From NCBI GenBank assembly GCA_019722365.1, contig JADFUC010000533.1:248001-312000 (forward strand): a stretch of DNA of 64,000 nucleotides, in the 5' to 3' direction. The notes below the pieces were generated by a model, which had not been told where the DNA came from, did no database searches, and was given only the letters and a program-made list of their open reading frames with translations. The position numbers and the translations under genes are program-made. Source of the DNA: Lithospermum erythrorhizon (taxonomy: Eukaryota > Streptophyta > Magnoliopsida > Boraginales > Boraginaceae). Below are positions 35,501 through 46,961 of the stretch, piece after piece (positions within the stretch are counted from its first letter, which is position 1; each line of letters begins with the position of its first letter).

Positions 35501-38500
35501 TTAAGCCATCTGCAGTATCAGTTCACTTTCACTATTTAGTAATGCAGCGATACCAAATACAGTGGTTAGTTGGAAAAAGGAAAAGAAAGAGCAAAAACAA
35601 ACCTTTAGAACTGGAATAATGAGAGCTATTGAAATTAAATGATTCTAAGCACACAAATGCCATTCTGATGTCAAAAGCTTACAGCATTGACAATTCTCCA
35701 TAAAAAGAATGAATAGATTCTACATCTCTTAAATCATTCCAAATACGAATGCAATTACTAAAAAACTACAAATGGACATCAAAGGTATTTGCAGTATGTA
35801 ACCCAACAATGCCAAAATAGAGTTATAATCCTCAATGTAGGTTGAGTAACAAATTTAACATGAAGATAGTACTGAAGATCAGCAATTACCTTTCCCATTC
35901 TGTGGAGTATTGTTTAGGGATAATTTCAATCTTCTTATTTTCTTCATCCATCACTGCATCAAGAGCCTGTTTGGCGATATCTTTGCAATTAACATACCAT
36001 TGAGGTTTTATGAGAGGTTCTACAACATCATTGCTCCGAGAACAAACACCAAGGCGCATCTCATTATTTGTAGCACCTCTATAAAGACCCTGAGAAGTCA
36101 TATGGGCGTGGGAGCAAGATTAAGATGAATAAAAAGATTATTTGTAGCACAAAAAATCAACAAAAAGGGGTAACATGACGTATTATGTTGGAGCTGAGGG
36201 ATAGTTGCAGGAGATAGGACCGAGAACACTATTCTAACTAGTAACTACTTAAACAAAGCAATTAAAATATCGGCATTTAACCTTCTTCTGTAAAGCTTCG
36301 GTGATTGCCACACGAGCTCTGAAACGAGGCATCCCTTCAAAGTCTGGACCACCATTACTGTTTATTTTCCCATCATCAGTTAAAATGTTAATAAATTCAA
36401 GATTGTGGCGCTTCCCAACCTCAAAATCATTTGGATCATGTGCTGGAGTTATCTGCAGAATGGATAAAATATAAATGAAGGGAATTGACAAGGCACATGT
36501 ACGAGACAAATTGATTAACTAGCAAGAATATTATCCAACCTTCACAGCACCAGTTCCAAAATTCATATCAACAAGTATTGGATCACAAACTATTGGGAGT
36601 TTTCTCCCATTGAATGGATGGAGTGCAAATTTTCCATGGAGATGGCTGTATCTTTGATCTTCTGGATGTATAGCAATGGCAGTATCTCCTAGCATTGTTT
36701 CCACTCTGGTCGTGGCCACTACGATCTCACCCACTGCCCCTTCCAAGGGGTATGCAAACGAGGTAAGAACACCAAACTCCACTGGGCTTTCATATCCAGG
36801 AACTTTCAATGCTGTTTTCTCCTTAATATCTATGTAATCAACCTAAAAGCACAATGTATATTTCAGAAGTAAAATACACCATGATAATTAAAATACATAA
36901 GTCAACTACTTACTTCGATGTCAGATATTGCAGTCCTCAAAACACAATCCCAATTCACCAGACGCATATCCCTAGGTTCCAGAACAATAAAGATTCACAA
37001 ATAATTAGAGGTCAGAAACCAATAATCAAGTAGTCGAACCTTCAAAGTATTACACCATGCATACCTATATATAAGGCCTTCTTTATAAAGCCTGACAAAA
37101 GCCTCGGTCACGGCTCTCGACCTTTTTTCATCCATAGTAAAACACTGGCTTTGCAGAAAACGTGATGAAATCAATCAAAAAAGGCTTCGCAACAAAATAA
37201 CATTGCAGTCAGAAGTTGAAGCAGCAGATGATCTTAGATCTTACCTCTCGAGACCAGTCAAGGGACGCGCCCAAGCGACGAAGTTGTCTCAAGATGGTAC
37301 CTCCGTACTCGTCCTTCCATTTCCATACCTATTTTGTAGGACAATTACAGATTACTCAGTGAAACCGAATTACGAAAATAGGTTCAGAAACATAAAGTTA
37401 CAAATACAATGACAACATCAGGGCTAAACTCACTTCATCTACAAATCCTTCACGACCAATATCATGTCTTGTCAATTTTCTTTCTCGCATTATCTTCTTT
37501 TCCACAACCACCTATAACTCAATATGAACAAAGGTAATTTTAGCATAGGTCACCAAATCAGAATTTGTCAAATATGAAATGACACATTGCAACTGTTTGC
37601 TACTTCAGTCATAAAAATACATGAAAAAACAACAAATAAACAAAATCAGATGCCAAGTGGTAAAGGAAGTTTTTCCTAATTCTTAAGTGAACAGGTTAAA
37701 GTCAAAACATTTACAAAATGTACGGAAAAGGACATAATAATTTAATGCAATAAACATACTTCTGAGAACTAACATCTTTTGAATACATTCACAAGTACCT
37801 ATTAAGGTTCAAGTCTAACAAGTAGTAAACATGATCACCCAATTAAATAAACATTAGACAGTTTAGATTGTAATACAGCCCACATAAAAAAGGGAATGTC
37901 ATAGAAAGACGGCTGAGAAACATCCTAGAAATCACAAGTAACAAGTTTCACTTATACTTTAACAAACAGTTAAGCTACACTAGAAATGAATACTTGTGTA
38001 GCGATCCCCGCATGGTCAGTCCCAGGAACCCATAAGGTATTATATCCCGACATTCTGCGCCAACGAATAATTGTATCCTGCAGCCAAAAGAGGTAACATA
38101 AAACTATAAATGTCTTCAAAATAGATGCTACACGACAATAGAAACGGAAGTTCATTATACAAAGAGATGGTGATCGAGATTCACAATAAGAAGTTCATTT
38201 CAGCACCTCGATCGCAGCAGTAAGGGCATGGCCTATATGAAGTGCACCAGTCACATTGGGTGGTGGTAAAACCTGCAGTTATATATGAAAAAATTCACAA
38301 TCAGTTGAAGAAATTGCCGAAATTCACATAAGCCTTAGATCAAACTCACAATTACGAAAGGCTTTTTTGAGCTGCTTGAATCTCCCTTGAAAAAATTTGA
38401 TTCTTCCCACCATGAATACCACCTACCAGAACAATTAGCAAGCGTAATAAGGTGCTGACCACTAGATTGCAATTAACCGAATGAAACATGACTGAATTGG

Positions 38501-39463
38501 AACCTACGATTTTTCAACAGCATTGGGATTGTACGCCTTTGCCATTTGAGAAGAAAGTTGTTTCTTCTGTCCAAAAGGCGTTTCTGGATCAACAAATTCT
38601 TCAGGATTTTCATCTCCGCCATCTTTCTTCACGTTCTTTTTCTTGCTCGCCTTGCTTGCACCCGAGATATTTTGTGCCTAATTAATAACATTAAAAAACT
38701 TTCAGTATCAACAAACTAACCCACAAAAAAAATCATAACTATCCGTACGATAATCTTACCTGAACCTTAGCCGCCTCAGCCTTTTGTGCAGCCTTAAGTT
38801 TTTTCAACTCTTTCTCTTTCGCCTATTTTTACATACTCACATTATGCAAAATATTTAGAAAACAAACTATAATAAAAGTAAGAGAAAATCAGCAAAATTG
38901 TTGATACTAAACAAAAACGATAACGATGGATAATTCCCAACTAAATCTCAAAATATTACCAGCAAAGAAGATTGGTATAAATTAATAATGTCGGGACCTG
39001 TGGAACTTATTAATTTATCGAGTATTAATTTTCTCAACTGGCAAATAAGTGGGACGGGAGAAATTATTTAAATAGTTCATAGTGTGCATTGACAAATAGT
39101 CCAGATTAATGCATCATAAACGTAAAAATACCTTCTCGTCTTTCTTCTTCTTCTTCTCGAGTTCTAAGGGAGTGAGGTTCGCCTGTAGTATAATATCAAC
39201 TAAATCAGACATTAATAACAAAAGACGTATTTTTAATAATCACTTGAGACTCATTATTATTCTCGATTAATGTAATCAAATATACATTTGCACCAACATG
39301 AATAATAAAAGAAAATCAAAAAAAATACTCCTCAATATATTTTGTGTAATCGTGTATACAATTAATTTCATGTGTATCTTTTACTTATCATATAAAATGA
39401 TTTTTTACATTTATATAATCAGAAAATAAATTAAGGGAAATAAATAGGGGGGTATACCTCCAT
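32592..39463 (-). CDS. VALRS: Valine--tRNA ligase (cytosolic/mitochondrial type)
   Basis: A complete 1056-residue class I synthetase in 21 exons, all phases closing. Exons (high to low): 39463-39458, 39182-39132, 38822-38760, 38677-38508, 38422-38350, 38272-38207, 38077-37994, 37511-37434, 37328-37245, 37144-37065, 36971-36914, 36842-36540, 36452-36282, 36089-35890, 35509-35107, 34878-34627, 34545-34045, 33835-33729, 33608-33509, 33150-33005, 32766-32592. It has a Lys-rich N-terminal extension ([20 protein letters not shown]); the HIGH signature at residues 133-136 ([13 protein letters not shown]); the CP1 editing domain ([28 protein letters not shown]); [17 protein letters not shown]; and KMSKS at 644-648. 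It ends with an anticodon-binding domain and a C-terminal coiled coil. It matches the dual-targeted TWN2-type enzyme, not the plastid one. The first coding exon is only ATG GAG, with no in-frame ATG found upstream. Confidence 0.96.
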
Positions 39464-39659
39464 GAGTAACGATTCTCTATTCCAATTTTTTTGGTGAAAT
39501 TAAAATTGCAGAAATTAGCTTGTGAAGAATTAGTTATAGGTTTAGGTATTCAGGAAAATATCTACTAATGAAAACTCTATAACCCTCAACTATAAGCAGT
39601 TAAGCAGTTGGAGGGTAATGGGCTCATGGATAGCCTGGCCCAAGTCTTATTATTTCTTT
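39464..39659. promoter_or_regulatory. 5' untranslated and upstream region of the valyl-tRNA synthetase
   Basis: On the minus strand the DNA before the ATG is AT-rich and the frame in phase with the start is closed by a TAA about 60 bases upstream. A mitochondrial presequence, if present, would need another upstream exon or a non-AUG start, and I did not find one. Confidence 0.35.
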
Positions 39660-41310
39660 GGGTCTTGAGATATGGATATTGTAGTTATCGGTAAGCTACG
39701 GGTAAAAAAATTGGATGGAAATGATCGGAACTTATTATTGGTTCGGTCTGGTTCGGGTATCGGTAAAAAATTGGACAGGTATAGGACCGATAGCTTATCG
39801 GGTGGATACTTAATCCCGGGTATTCGGTCTGGTTTTGGGTGGCTCTCATGGTATTCAAAAATTTGGATATTTCGGTTCAGATTTTGAGTATTGTAGTCAT
39901 GATTTGGGGTATTTAGGGCTGTAATTTACGTATTTTGTTATATACTAAAACTTTCGGGTATTTATCGGGTTATTAGTCCGTTCCATTCTATCGGGCCAAA
40001 ATTATACCGAGGACTGAATCGATAACCTTACCGGTGAATATCGGTCCAGTTTTTCGGGACGGGTACCGGGTGCTTTGCGGCTCTCCTTGCCCAATAACAT
40101 CACTACTCTCGTAATATATATTATTATTATTATTTTAGAAAATTGTAAGCCACCGAGCTATTTCTCCGAGCCGACTCACAGAGCTATTGACCTAGACAAC
40201 AAGCTCGAGGCTCGGCCCATTTAAGATAGAGTGGAGGTTTTCCGTGCTCGAGTGAGCAAGCCACTCAATAATTTAACTTGGCTCATTCATATCTCTATCA
40301 CGTAATAGCTATTCATTGATTAGGTGGTATTCATTTAGGTTATTCTGATGGCCATATATTCTCATGCATAGCTCCGAATATAAACATACAAAAAATAGTT
40401 GACCCCTTCAGCTTTTACAGATCGCAGAAATGATGCAAATTTTCAAACTATGGCGCGCTCTTTGCTCTTCAATCTAATATCGTTAATGTTGTTCTGTTTG
40501 TCTTACTACTCAAAAGACAAACCCCCATACAATTCATTTTGTGATGGATACTTCATACTTGCATGATTAATAATCTTCCTAAAAATGGAATCAAAAGACA
40601 AACCCCCATACAATTCATTGATTTGGTATACTATTAATTAAAAACTTATTTATTCTCTAAGTTTAACTTTAAAAACAAAAATGTTAATAAAATGAATAAT
40701 TGTTGAGATAACCTAGCGTATAAATTGACTTTTTAGGTGTGTTATTGAAATGCAACAACAATTGACCACACATGTAGTGTTACCAGTGTAGTCTTTTGTT
40801 GAAGCCTTTATGGTATTATTTAATACACCCTAACACCACTTTGCCTTCCTCCAATCTTCGTAACGTATATAAAAGAAAACAAAATCATTATACTGCATAC
40901 AGGTTAACATTAATTAAAAAAAATATTCATAACCAAAAAATAATACTTTGTAAGAAATTAAATTTATAATAACCTACAACAAAATCTTCATAATAAAATA
41001 AGTACGAAAAGCCGTGAAGGCTGCTGTGCCTGTGCTCATTGTACCATCTGGTTACATCTAATGAATTTGGGACGATGTCATGTAATCCTCAAATATGTTA
41101 ATAACCTTGTGAATCCACGAACTACAGATATTCTAATTCTAATTCGAACCTTTCAAGAATGGGTTCGATCCAACTGGATAAAGTTCGAACCCTAAAAGTA
41201 GGCTTCGAACCCAACTCGAAACAAAAATTCGGGAAAAATTCCATCTTAATTAAACTCGATTCGAATGGTTCAAAAAAACGTATACTCGACCCGACTCGAC
41301 TCGACTCAAA
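39660..41310. repeat. Cryptically simple repeat DNA (CGGT/GGGTA, GCTCGAG and TTCGAA/CTCGAC types)
   Basis: Three separate tracts are built of one drifting short word. At 39660-40090 these are TTCGG/CGGGTA/ATCGG words (for example GGTTCGGTCTGGTTCGGGTA); at about 40145-40280 CCGAGC/GCTCGAG words; and at about 41140-41310 TTCGAACC/CTCGACC words ending CCCGACTCGACTCGACTC. Such tracts in plant DNA produce long spurious frames, such as 39672-39887. Between them, 40511-40538 and 40592-40619 are a 28 bp exact direct repeat. Confidence 0.6.
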
Positions 41311-42113
41311 ATATTTTTATATATGCTCATATATTGTGATTTAGATTTTATTGGGTTAAGATTTTTAATGAGCCAAATTAGATTATGACATATTCTGGCA
41401 TAATTTACTTTAATTATAAATTATTTCACATTGTTATTAATTTAATGATTATGCATAATATCTTTTAAGTCGGGTTAAATTTACAATCGCCTATAACATT
41501 AATGTTTAATTCTTGTTTTGAAACACCCATCGAATTTTCGACTATATTAACCGGTGTAAAATGCGCGGTCAGACTGTCCCAATCCAATTAAAACCTCCCA
41601 CGTCCCACCTTCTTTATTTATGAAAAGTCTGAAAATTCAGACAAGTGACCACAAAACAATAAACAAAAAGGCAACAACACAGATAGACAAACACTAATGC
41701 TTCACTAACTCACTCACCATTGTCCGAACAACCCACTTTCTCCGGCGACTTTTCCGGTCAACATCAACTGAAACAACCCAATTCCGGTGACATTTAAGTT
41801 AATGCTAGTTTATTTGTAGTTTTATTCACAATTTTTTGCTTTTTATTTTCTTAAAAGCGTGAAACCGTTACAGTAACGTCCTCCATCCATGTCCTCGGAT
41901 ATGCTTTTTATTTTTTTGTCTAGCTATTATAGGAAATACCCAAGAAAGCTTACTCATTCTTATACAGCTTTACATTGTTTTAAGTATTAGTCTGAACAAC
42001 ATTTTTGAAAATTCTGAAGGATTGTTCACACATGATATTTTATTTTTCTTGTACTGATAGAGTTAAAAATCAAGTCTTTTTAGCTGTTTTTTAGTGTTTT
42101 TTGGTTTAGGGAA
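41311..42113. other. Upstream region of the LRR receptor kinase
   Basis: AT-rich DNA. A TATA-like TTTATTTATGA lies near 41611, followed by CA-rich leader-like sequence (41640-41720) that would fit a transcription start about 450 bases before the ATG. A leader intron is possible but not proven. Confidence 0.3.
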
Positions 42114-45100
42114 ATGATAAGGCTTTTGGGTGTATTTTTGATATTCATTTTGAATAATGTAAAAGGTTTTAGTCCTTCTTTGAATGATGATGTTTTGGGG
42201 TTGATAGTGTTCAAGGCGGATCTTAAGGATCCAGAAGGGAAGTTGGTATCATGGAATGAGGATGATGATAGTCCATGTAATTGGTTTGGGGTAAAATGCA
42301 ATCCCAGATCGAATAGGGCATCTGACCTTGTTCTTGATGGGTTGAACCTCTCAGGGAAGTTAGGTAGAGGCCTTCTGCAACTGCATTTTCTCGAGAAGCT
42401 TTCGCTTGCCAAGAATAATATAAGTGGGAACTTAACCCTTAGGCTTGACCAGCTTAGCAACCTTAGGACTTTGGATTTGAGCGAAAACAGTTTAGTTGGG
42501 GAGATTCCTTATGAGTTTTTTCAACAATGTGGGTCTTTAAGATCGATTTCATTGGCCAAGAACAAGTTTTCGGGGGAAATTCCTCAGAGTATAGGTTCTT
42601 GCTCGTCGCTTGTATCTCTGAACTTCACGTATAATCAGTTTTCAGGGATGTTGCCCTCTGGGATATGGCATTTTTCTGGACTTAGGTTACTTGATCTGTC
42701 CAATAATCTGCTGGAGGGTGAAATTCCAGAGGAAATGGAGGAATTACACAACTTAAGATGGATAAACTTGGGGAAAAACAGGTTCACGGGTGAAATCCCT
42801 GATGGAATTGGAAGTTGTGTGCTGTTGAGGTCCATAGATTTGAGCAGCAACTCTTTTTCTGGAAGCCTTCCAAGTACAATGCAAACGCTTAGCTTGTGTA
42901 ATAATCTAATATTGAGCCGAAATGCATTTGCTTTCGAGGTAGCAGACTGGATAGGGGAATTGAGTAGTCTTGAGAACCTAGATATTTCTGGAAATAATAT
43001 TTCTGGTGCACTACCAGCCTCAATTGGGAACCTTCGTTCCCTGAAAGTGCTAAATATCTCCAAAAATGCTCTCGGTGGAAGCTTGCCGGACTCTATGAGA
43101 GATTGCATAAACCTTATGTCTATTGATATCAGTCAGAATTCTTTAACTGGTATTTTACCTGCATGGCTATTTAGATTGAGTTTACAAAAGGTCGTATTTT
43201 CTGAAAATAAATTTAGTGGGGGTCTCGATAGTGCAATTTTGTCAGCTACTGAGAACTCTCGCCAGAAGTGCCTAGTATTGGATATCTCTCAGAACTCATT
43301 GACCGGGGGGATTCCTTCTGCACTAGTTTATTTTACCAGTTTGCATGTCATGAATTTGTCCAAAAATTCACTTGTCGGAAATATTCCTTACAGTGTTGGA
43401 GAGTTGAAATCCTTAAATGTCCTAGATTTGGGAGAGAATCAGCTAAACGGAAGCATTCCTACGGAAATTGGAGGAGCAGTATCTCTGCAAGAACTGAGAC
43501 TGGATAATAACTTGTTATCAGGAAGCATTCCTACCTCAATTGGAAACTGTTCGCTTTTGACATCTCTGTAAGTTTTCTTGGTCAGCTAATTCTCCTGGGT
43601 TCCTCACACCTTGCTACCTGGGTGGTTGTGTCTTTCATTTTCTATATGTTAATTGGACACATGTTGCCTCATCTATGTGTTTCGTAATACATGTTAATGT
43701 TTATTAGTCATTTCCCATTTCATTCTCCATGTTGTCAAGAATGCCCTTTACCCTTACTTTTCCATTCACTTGTTTTGCAAAATAATCTTATCTCCTTCAG
43801 CACATTGTGGGTTGTACGGTATTTCGTAAGGGCTCCTTGTATAAGTAAATTCATATTTGCATGCGAACACCCCTGGGTATATTAACTTGTTGCGCATATA
43901 TTAACTTGAAGTTAAATTTTCCACCCCTGGGTATATTAACTTGTTGCTGGTATATTAACTTGAAATTAAATTTTCCAATCTCTCCAGATATCTATCACAC
44001 AACAACCTAAGTGGCTCAATACCTGTGGCAGTAGCCAAACTTACCAATCTTCAACATGTAGACCTGTCTTTCAACAAGTTGATGGGGTCCCTACCAAAGC
44101 AGCTCGGGAATCTTGGCCACTTGATTTCCTTTAACATCTCACACAATCTGCTGCAAGGAGAACTACCAGGGAGTAACTTTTTCAACACCATTTCTACCTC
44201 CTCTGTATCTGGGAACCCCTCCCTCTGTGGTGCACTTGTCAACAGGGACTGCCATACCGTCCTTCCCAAACCTATTGTGCTGAACCCGGAATCAACTGAA
44301 GCCAAACCTGGCACCATGCCCCAGAGCTCCGGCCATGAGCGGAAAATCTTCAGCATCTCAGCAATCATAGCCATTGGTGCAGCTGCTATGATTTTTGTTG
44401 GTGTGATTGCAGTAACTGTGCTCAATCTTAGTGTGCGCTCTTCAATGTCTCCATCTGCAGCAGGTGTTACATTTTCTGGCGGCGAATACTATAGTCGTTC
44501 ACCCTCTTCAGATGCCAATTCTGGAAAGCTTGTAATGTTTTCAGGTGATCCTGACTTCAGCACTGGAGCTCATGCTCTGCTGAACAAGGATTGTGAGCTT
44601 GGTCGTGGTGGTTTTGGGGCTGTTTACCATACGGTTCTTAAAGATGGGCATGCAGTTGCCATTAAGAAGCTCACAGTATCTAGTCTGATAAAGTCCCAAG
44701 ACGAGTTTGAAAGAGAACTTAAGAACCTTGGGAAAGTTCGTCATCCCAATCTTGTAGCACTTGAGGGTTATTACTGGACCCCATCATTACAACTCCTCAT
44801 ATTTGAATTTGTTTCTGGTGGAAACTTGTACACACATCTTCATGAAGGATCAGGTGAGAGCTACATTTCATGGAACGAGAGGTTCAATACTATCCTCGGC
44901 ACTGCTAGAGGCCTGACTCACTTGCACCAAATGAATATTATTCATTACAACATAAAATCAAGTAACATCTTGATAGACAGCTCTGGCTCCCCAAAAATAT
45001 CAGATTATGGGTTAGCAAGGCTTTTGCCCACTTTGGATCGTTATGTTTTGAGTAGTAAGATCCAGAGCGCTCTTGGTTACATGGCACCTGAATTCACTTG

Positions 45101-45440
45101 CAAAACTGTGAAAATAACTGAGAAATGTGATGTGTATGGGTTTGGAGTTTTGGTTCTGGAAACTGTTACTGGGAAGAAACCTGTTGAGTACATGGAGGAT
45201 GATGTAGTTGTTCTATGCGACATAGTAAGGGGAGCTTTAGAAGAAGGCCGGGTAGAGGAATGCGTCGATGTGAGAATGCAAGGGAAGTTTCCACTTGAGG
45301 AGCTAACTCCAATGATGAAATTAGGCCTCATCTGTACATCACAGGTTCCTTCAAACCGACCCGACATGGCTGAAGTGGTTAAAATATTAGAGTTGATTAG
45401 GTCTCCTGAAGGAGGTCAGGATGATTTGGTACTAGTATGA
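42114..45440 (+). CDS. LRR receptor-like protein kinase, PXC2/IRK type (subfamily VII-like)
   Basis: A 968-residue membrane receptor in two exons: 42114-43567 and 43988-45440 (CT|GTAAGT ... CCAG|A, one split Leu codon). It has a signal peptide (MIRLLGVFLIFILNNVKGF), the N-terminal cap NDDVLGLIVFKADLKDPEGK...SPCNWFGVKC, about 20 leucine-rich repeats, a cysteine cap (NPSLCGALVNRDC), a membrane span at about 608-631 and a kinase domain. In the kinase, the P-loop GRGGFG (about 690-695) and VAIKK Lys (711) are present. However, the catalytic loop is HYNIKSSN instead of HRDxKxxN, and DFG is replaced by DYG. The wording LNDDVLGLIVFKAD, LVMFSGDPDFSTGAHALLNK and EDDVVVLCD places it with PXC2 (PXY/TDR-correlated) and IRK, plasma-membrane receptors linked to vascular or root-cell division. 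It is divergent from the synthetase gene and convergent with the RING gene. Confidence 0.93.
43868..43976. repeat. Tandem duplication of about 54 bp in the receptor kinase intron
   Basis: Two adjacent units start CACCCCTGGGTATATTAACT and end GTTAAATTTTC/ATTAAATTTTC. They differ at a few bases, so the duplication is fairly recent. It lies just before the branch/acceptor region of the intron (acceptor at 43987). Confidence 0.8.
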
Positions 45441-46352
45441 ACTATGAGTAGAAGACTAAAGGGTTTTCGAAACTTTGTCCAGCGAAGAAGAATCCAGTGT
45501 CGCTCAAGTTAGGAGGAGAATGGAGAAGTCAAGTCAGCTTTCATATTTATATTGCCTTCTCCATTGCTTTTATTTTATTACTGGATTCTTTTTCACCAGT
45601 TACATATGGCATTTTTATTGGATATTGTTATGTTATCTGCTAACTTCATCTACTTCCTCTAATTATTGCTAGAATAAGCATAATCATTTTGGAAAATACA
45701 ATTCTTGAAGCTGTACTTTATTGCAACTTCACAATTTTTGGATGATTGTTCTTATTGCATGAATTCAGTCGATGTTCAAGAGTTCCTGAATTTGGGAATC
45801 AAATTATAGCAATCTTCCATTTCAATATGAATGACATACATGATACATATAGAAATAAAATATGTCATCTAAATAAAAAATAAAAATGTAGTTCTTAATA
45901 TATTTGTAACCAAGTATTCTAGGACTAAAAATGGGAAGGCGGTACAAAAGTTTTCTATCATGAGGCCAAAGAAATAAGGAGTACAAAAAATTTACAACCC
46001 TGACCTACAATATACCTTCAATAAAATGGCTGAATAAAGGAGTCTTTGAGGTACCAATAATGATTCATGTGTTCCATAGTTCACATGCATGATCATTCCC
46101 ATTCTACATCAAATCAAGAAAAGAATCGGATCTAATACCAACAAAAGTTGCATTTGGTTCTTCTTTTTTCAGCACAATCAAGCATAAGAATCTTGATAAA
46201 CTAGTGCTTCTACTTTCATCATGATGTAGTTTGCCTAGTGCTTGTATTTGCATCAATTGATGTTGTAGTTTGCCCTATCTTCCATTTAATAAACAAAAGA
46301 ACATAGAGGACCAATTAAGAGAACCAAATTACTAAACTTTGAACTGCAACAA
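45441..46352. other. Convergent 3' region between the receptor kinase and the RING gene
   Basis: The two 3' untranslated regions face each other here. The frame at 45475-45672 is inside the presumed receptor kinase 3' untranslated region and has no family resemblance. Nothing else was seen. Confidence 0.5.
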
Positions 46353-46961
46353 TCAACCAACCTCTTCAACAGAACCAGCAGGCACATCAACAGCATTATT
46401 ATTCCCCCCTGATTCATTTCCTGCAATATTTTGTGGTCTAACTCCAGCTTCAAGCAAAGATTGCCTACAAGTAGGACAAGATGAATGTGATGCAAGCCAA
46501 AGATCCACACATCTTACATGAAACCCATGTTTACATTTTGGCAGCACTCTAACTTTTTCCCCATCTACAAACTCACCAAGACATATTGGACATTCTGTAG
46601 CTGGAACAATGTCATTAGCCCCTGATGATCCGTAAACCGCCACTGGAATTTTCCGGAGCTTGCTCTTCTTCAGGCCAGTCATAGCTACACGCCGAGCAGC
46701 CATGCTGTTCGGGGACTCGAAAGCAATCCTCCGACTAAATCTTAAGGCACACCTGACAATTGAATTTATCCCAAGTGCAAATATCAAAGCACATAGCAGA
46801 GCTGCTAGGATGATCACCATGTTTGTGTCAAAATTTGCTTCATTATTCGAACCATTTTCGCCATGTGATCCACCCATGCTTCCATTTTTCGACGACGAAT
46901 TCGAATTCCCTGGTTGAGAATCGATGAGAATCCGGTGTGAATGCTTATAATAAAGCCTCAT
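46353..46961 (-). CDS. ATL: RING-H2 finger protein, ATL family E3 ubiquitin ligase
   Basis: An intronless gene. From the chosen ATG at 46961 it encodes 202 residues ([18 protein letters not shown]...); the frame remains open to a further ATG at 47021, giving 222. Order: a Ser/Asn/Gly-rich N-terminus (about 15-45); one membrane span ([20 protein letters not shown], about 48-70); the ATL-typical [11 protein letters not shown] (GLD region, about 96-106); then the RING-H2 CPICLGEF...[23 protein letters not shown] (about 124-165), with all eight zinc ligands and the Pro and Trp that contact the E2. The C-terminal tail is Asn/Gly-rich. The domain order and length suit the ATL73-ATL80-type group. 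It is probably an endomembrane ligase; the substrate is unknown. A TATA-like TTTATATGAA lies on the minus strand near 47267, leaving a leader of about 280 bases. Confidence 0.92.
   Translation of the reverse strand: MRLYYKHSHRILIDSQPGNSNSSSKNGSMGGSHGENGSNNEANFDTNMVIILAALLCALIFALGINSIVRCALRFSRRIAFESPNSMAARRVAMTGLKKSKLRKIPVAVYGSSGANDIVPATECPICLGEFVDGEKVRVLPKCKHGFHVRCVDLWLASHSSCPTCRQSLLEAGVRPQNIAGNESGGNNNAVDVPAGSVEEVG

Noticed and set aside
39672..39887. 71-codon + frame rich in Gly/Arg/Ser
   Set aside because: Translation of a cryptically simple CGGT/GGGTA tract, not a protein.
42635..43108. 157-codon minus frame
   Set aside because: Shadow of the leucine-rich repeat region; periodic Leu codons on one strand create such antisense frames.
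43568..43987. Receptor kinase first thought to be split into two genes (42114-43571 and 44025-45440)
   Set aside because: A CT|GTAAGT donor and a TCCAG|A acceptor join the leucine-rich repeats in frame, so it is one gene with one intron.
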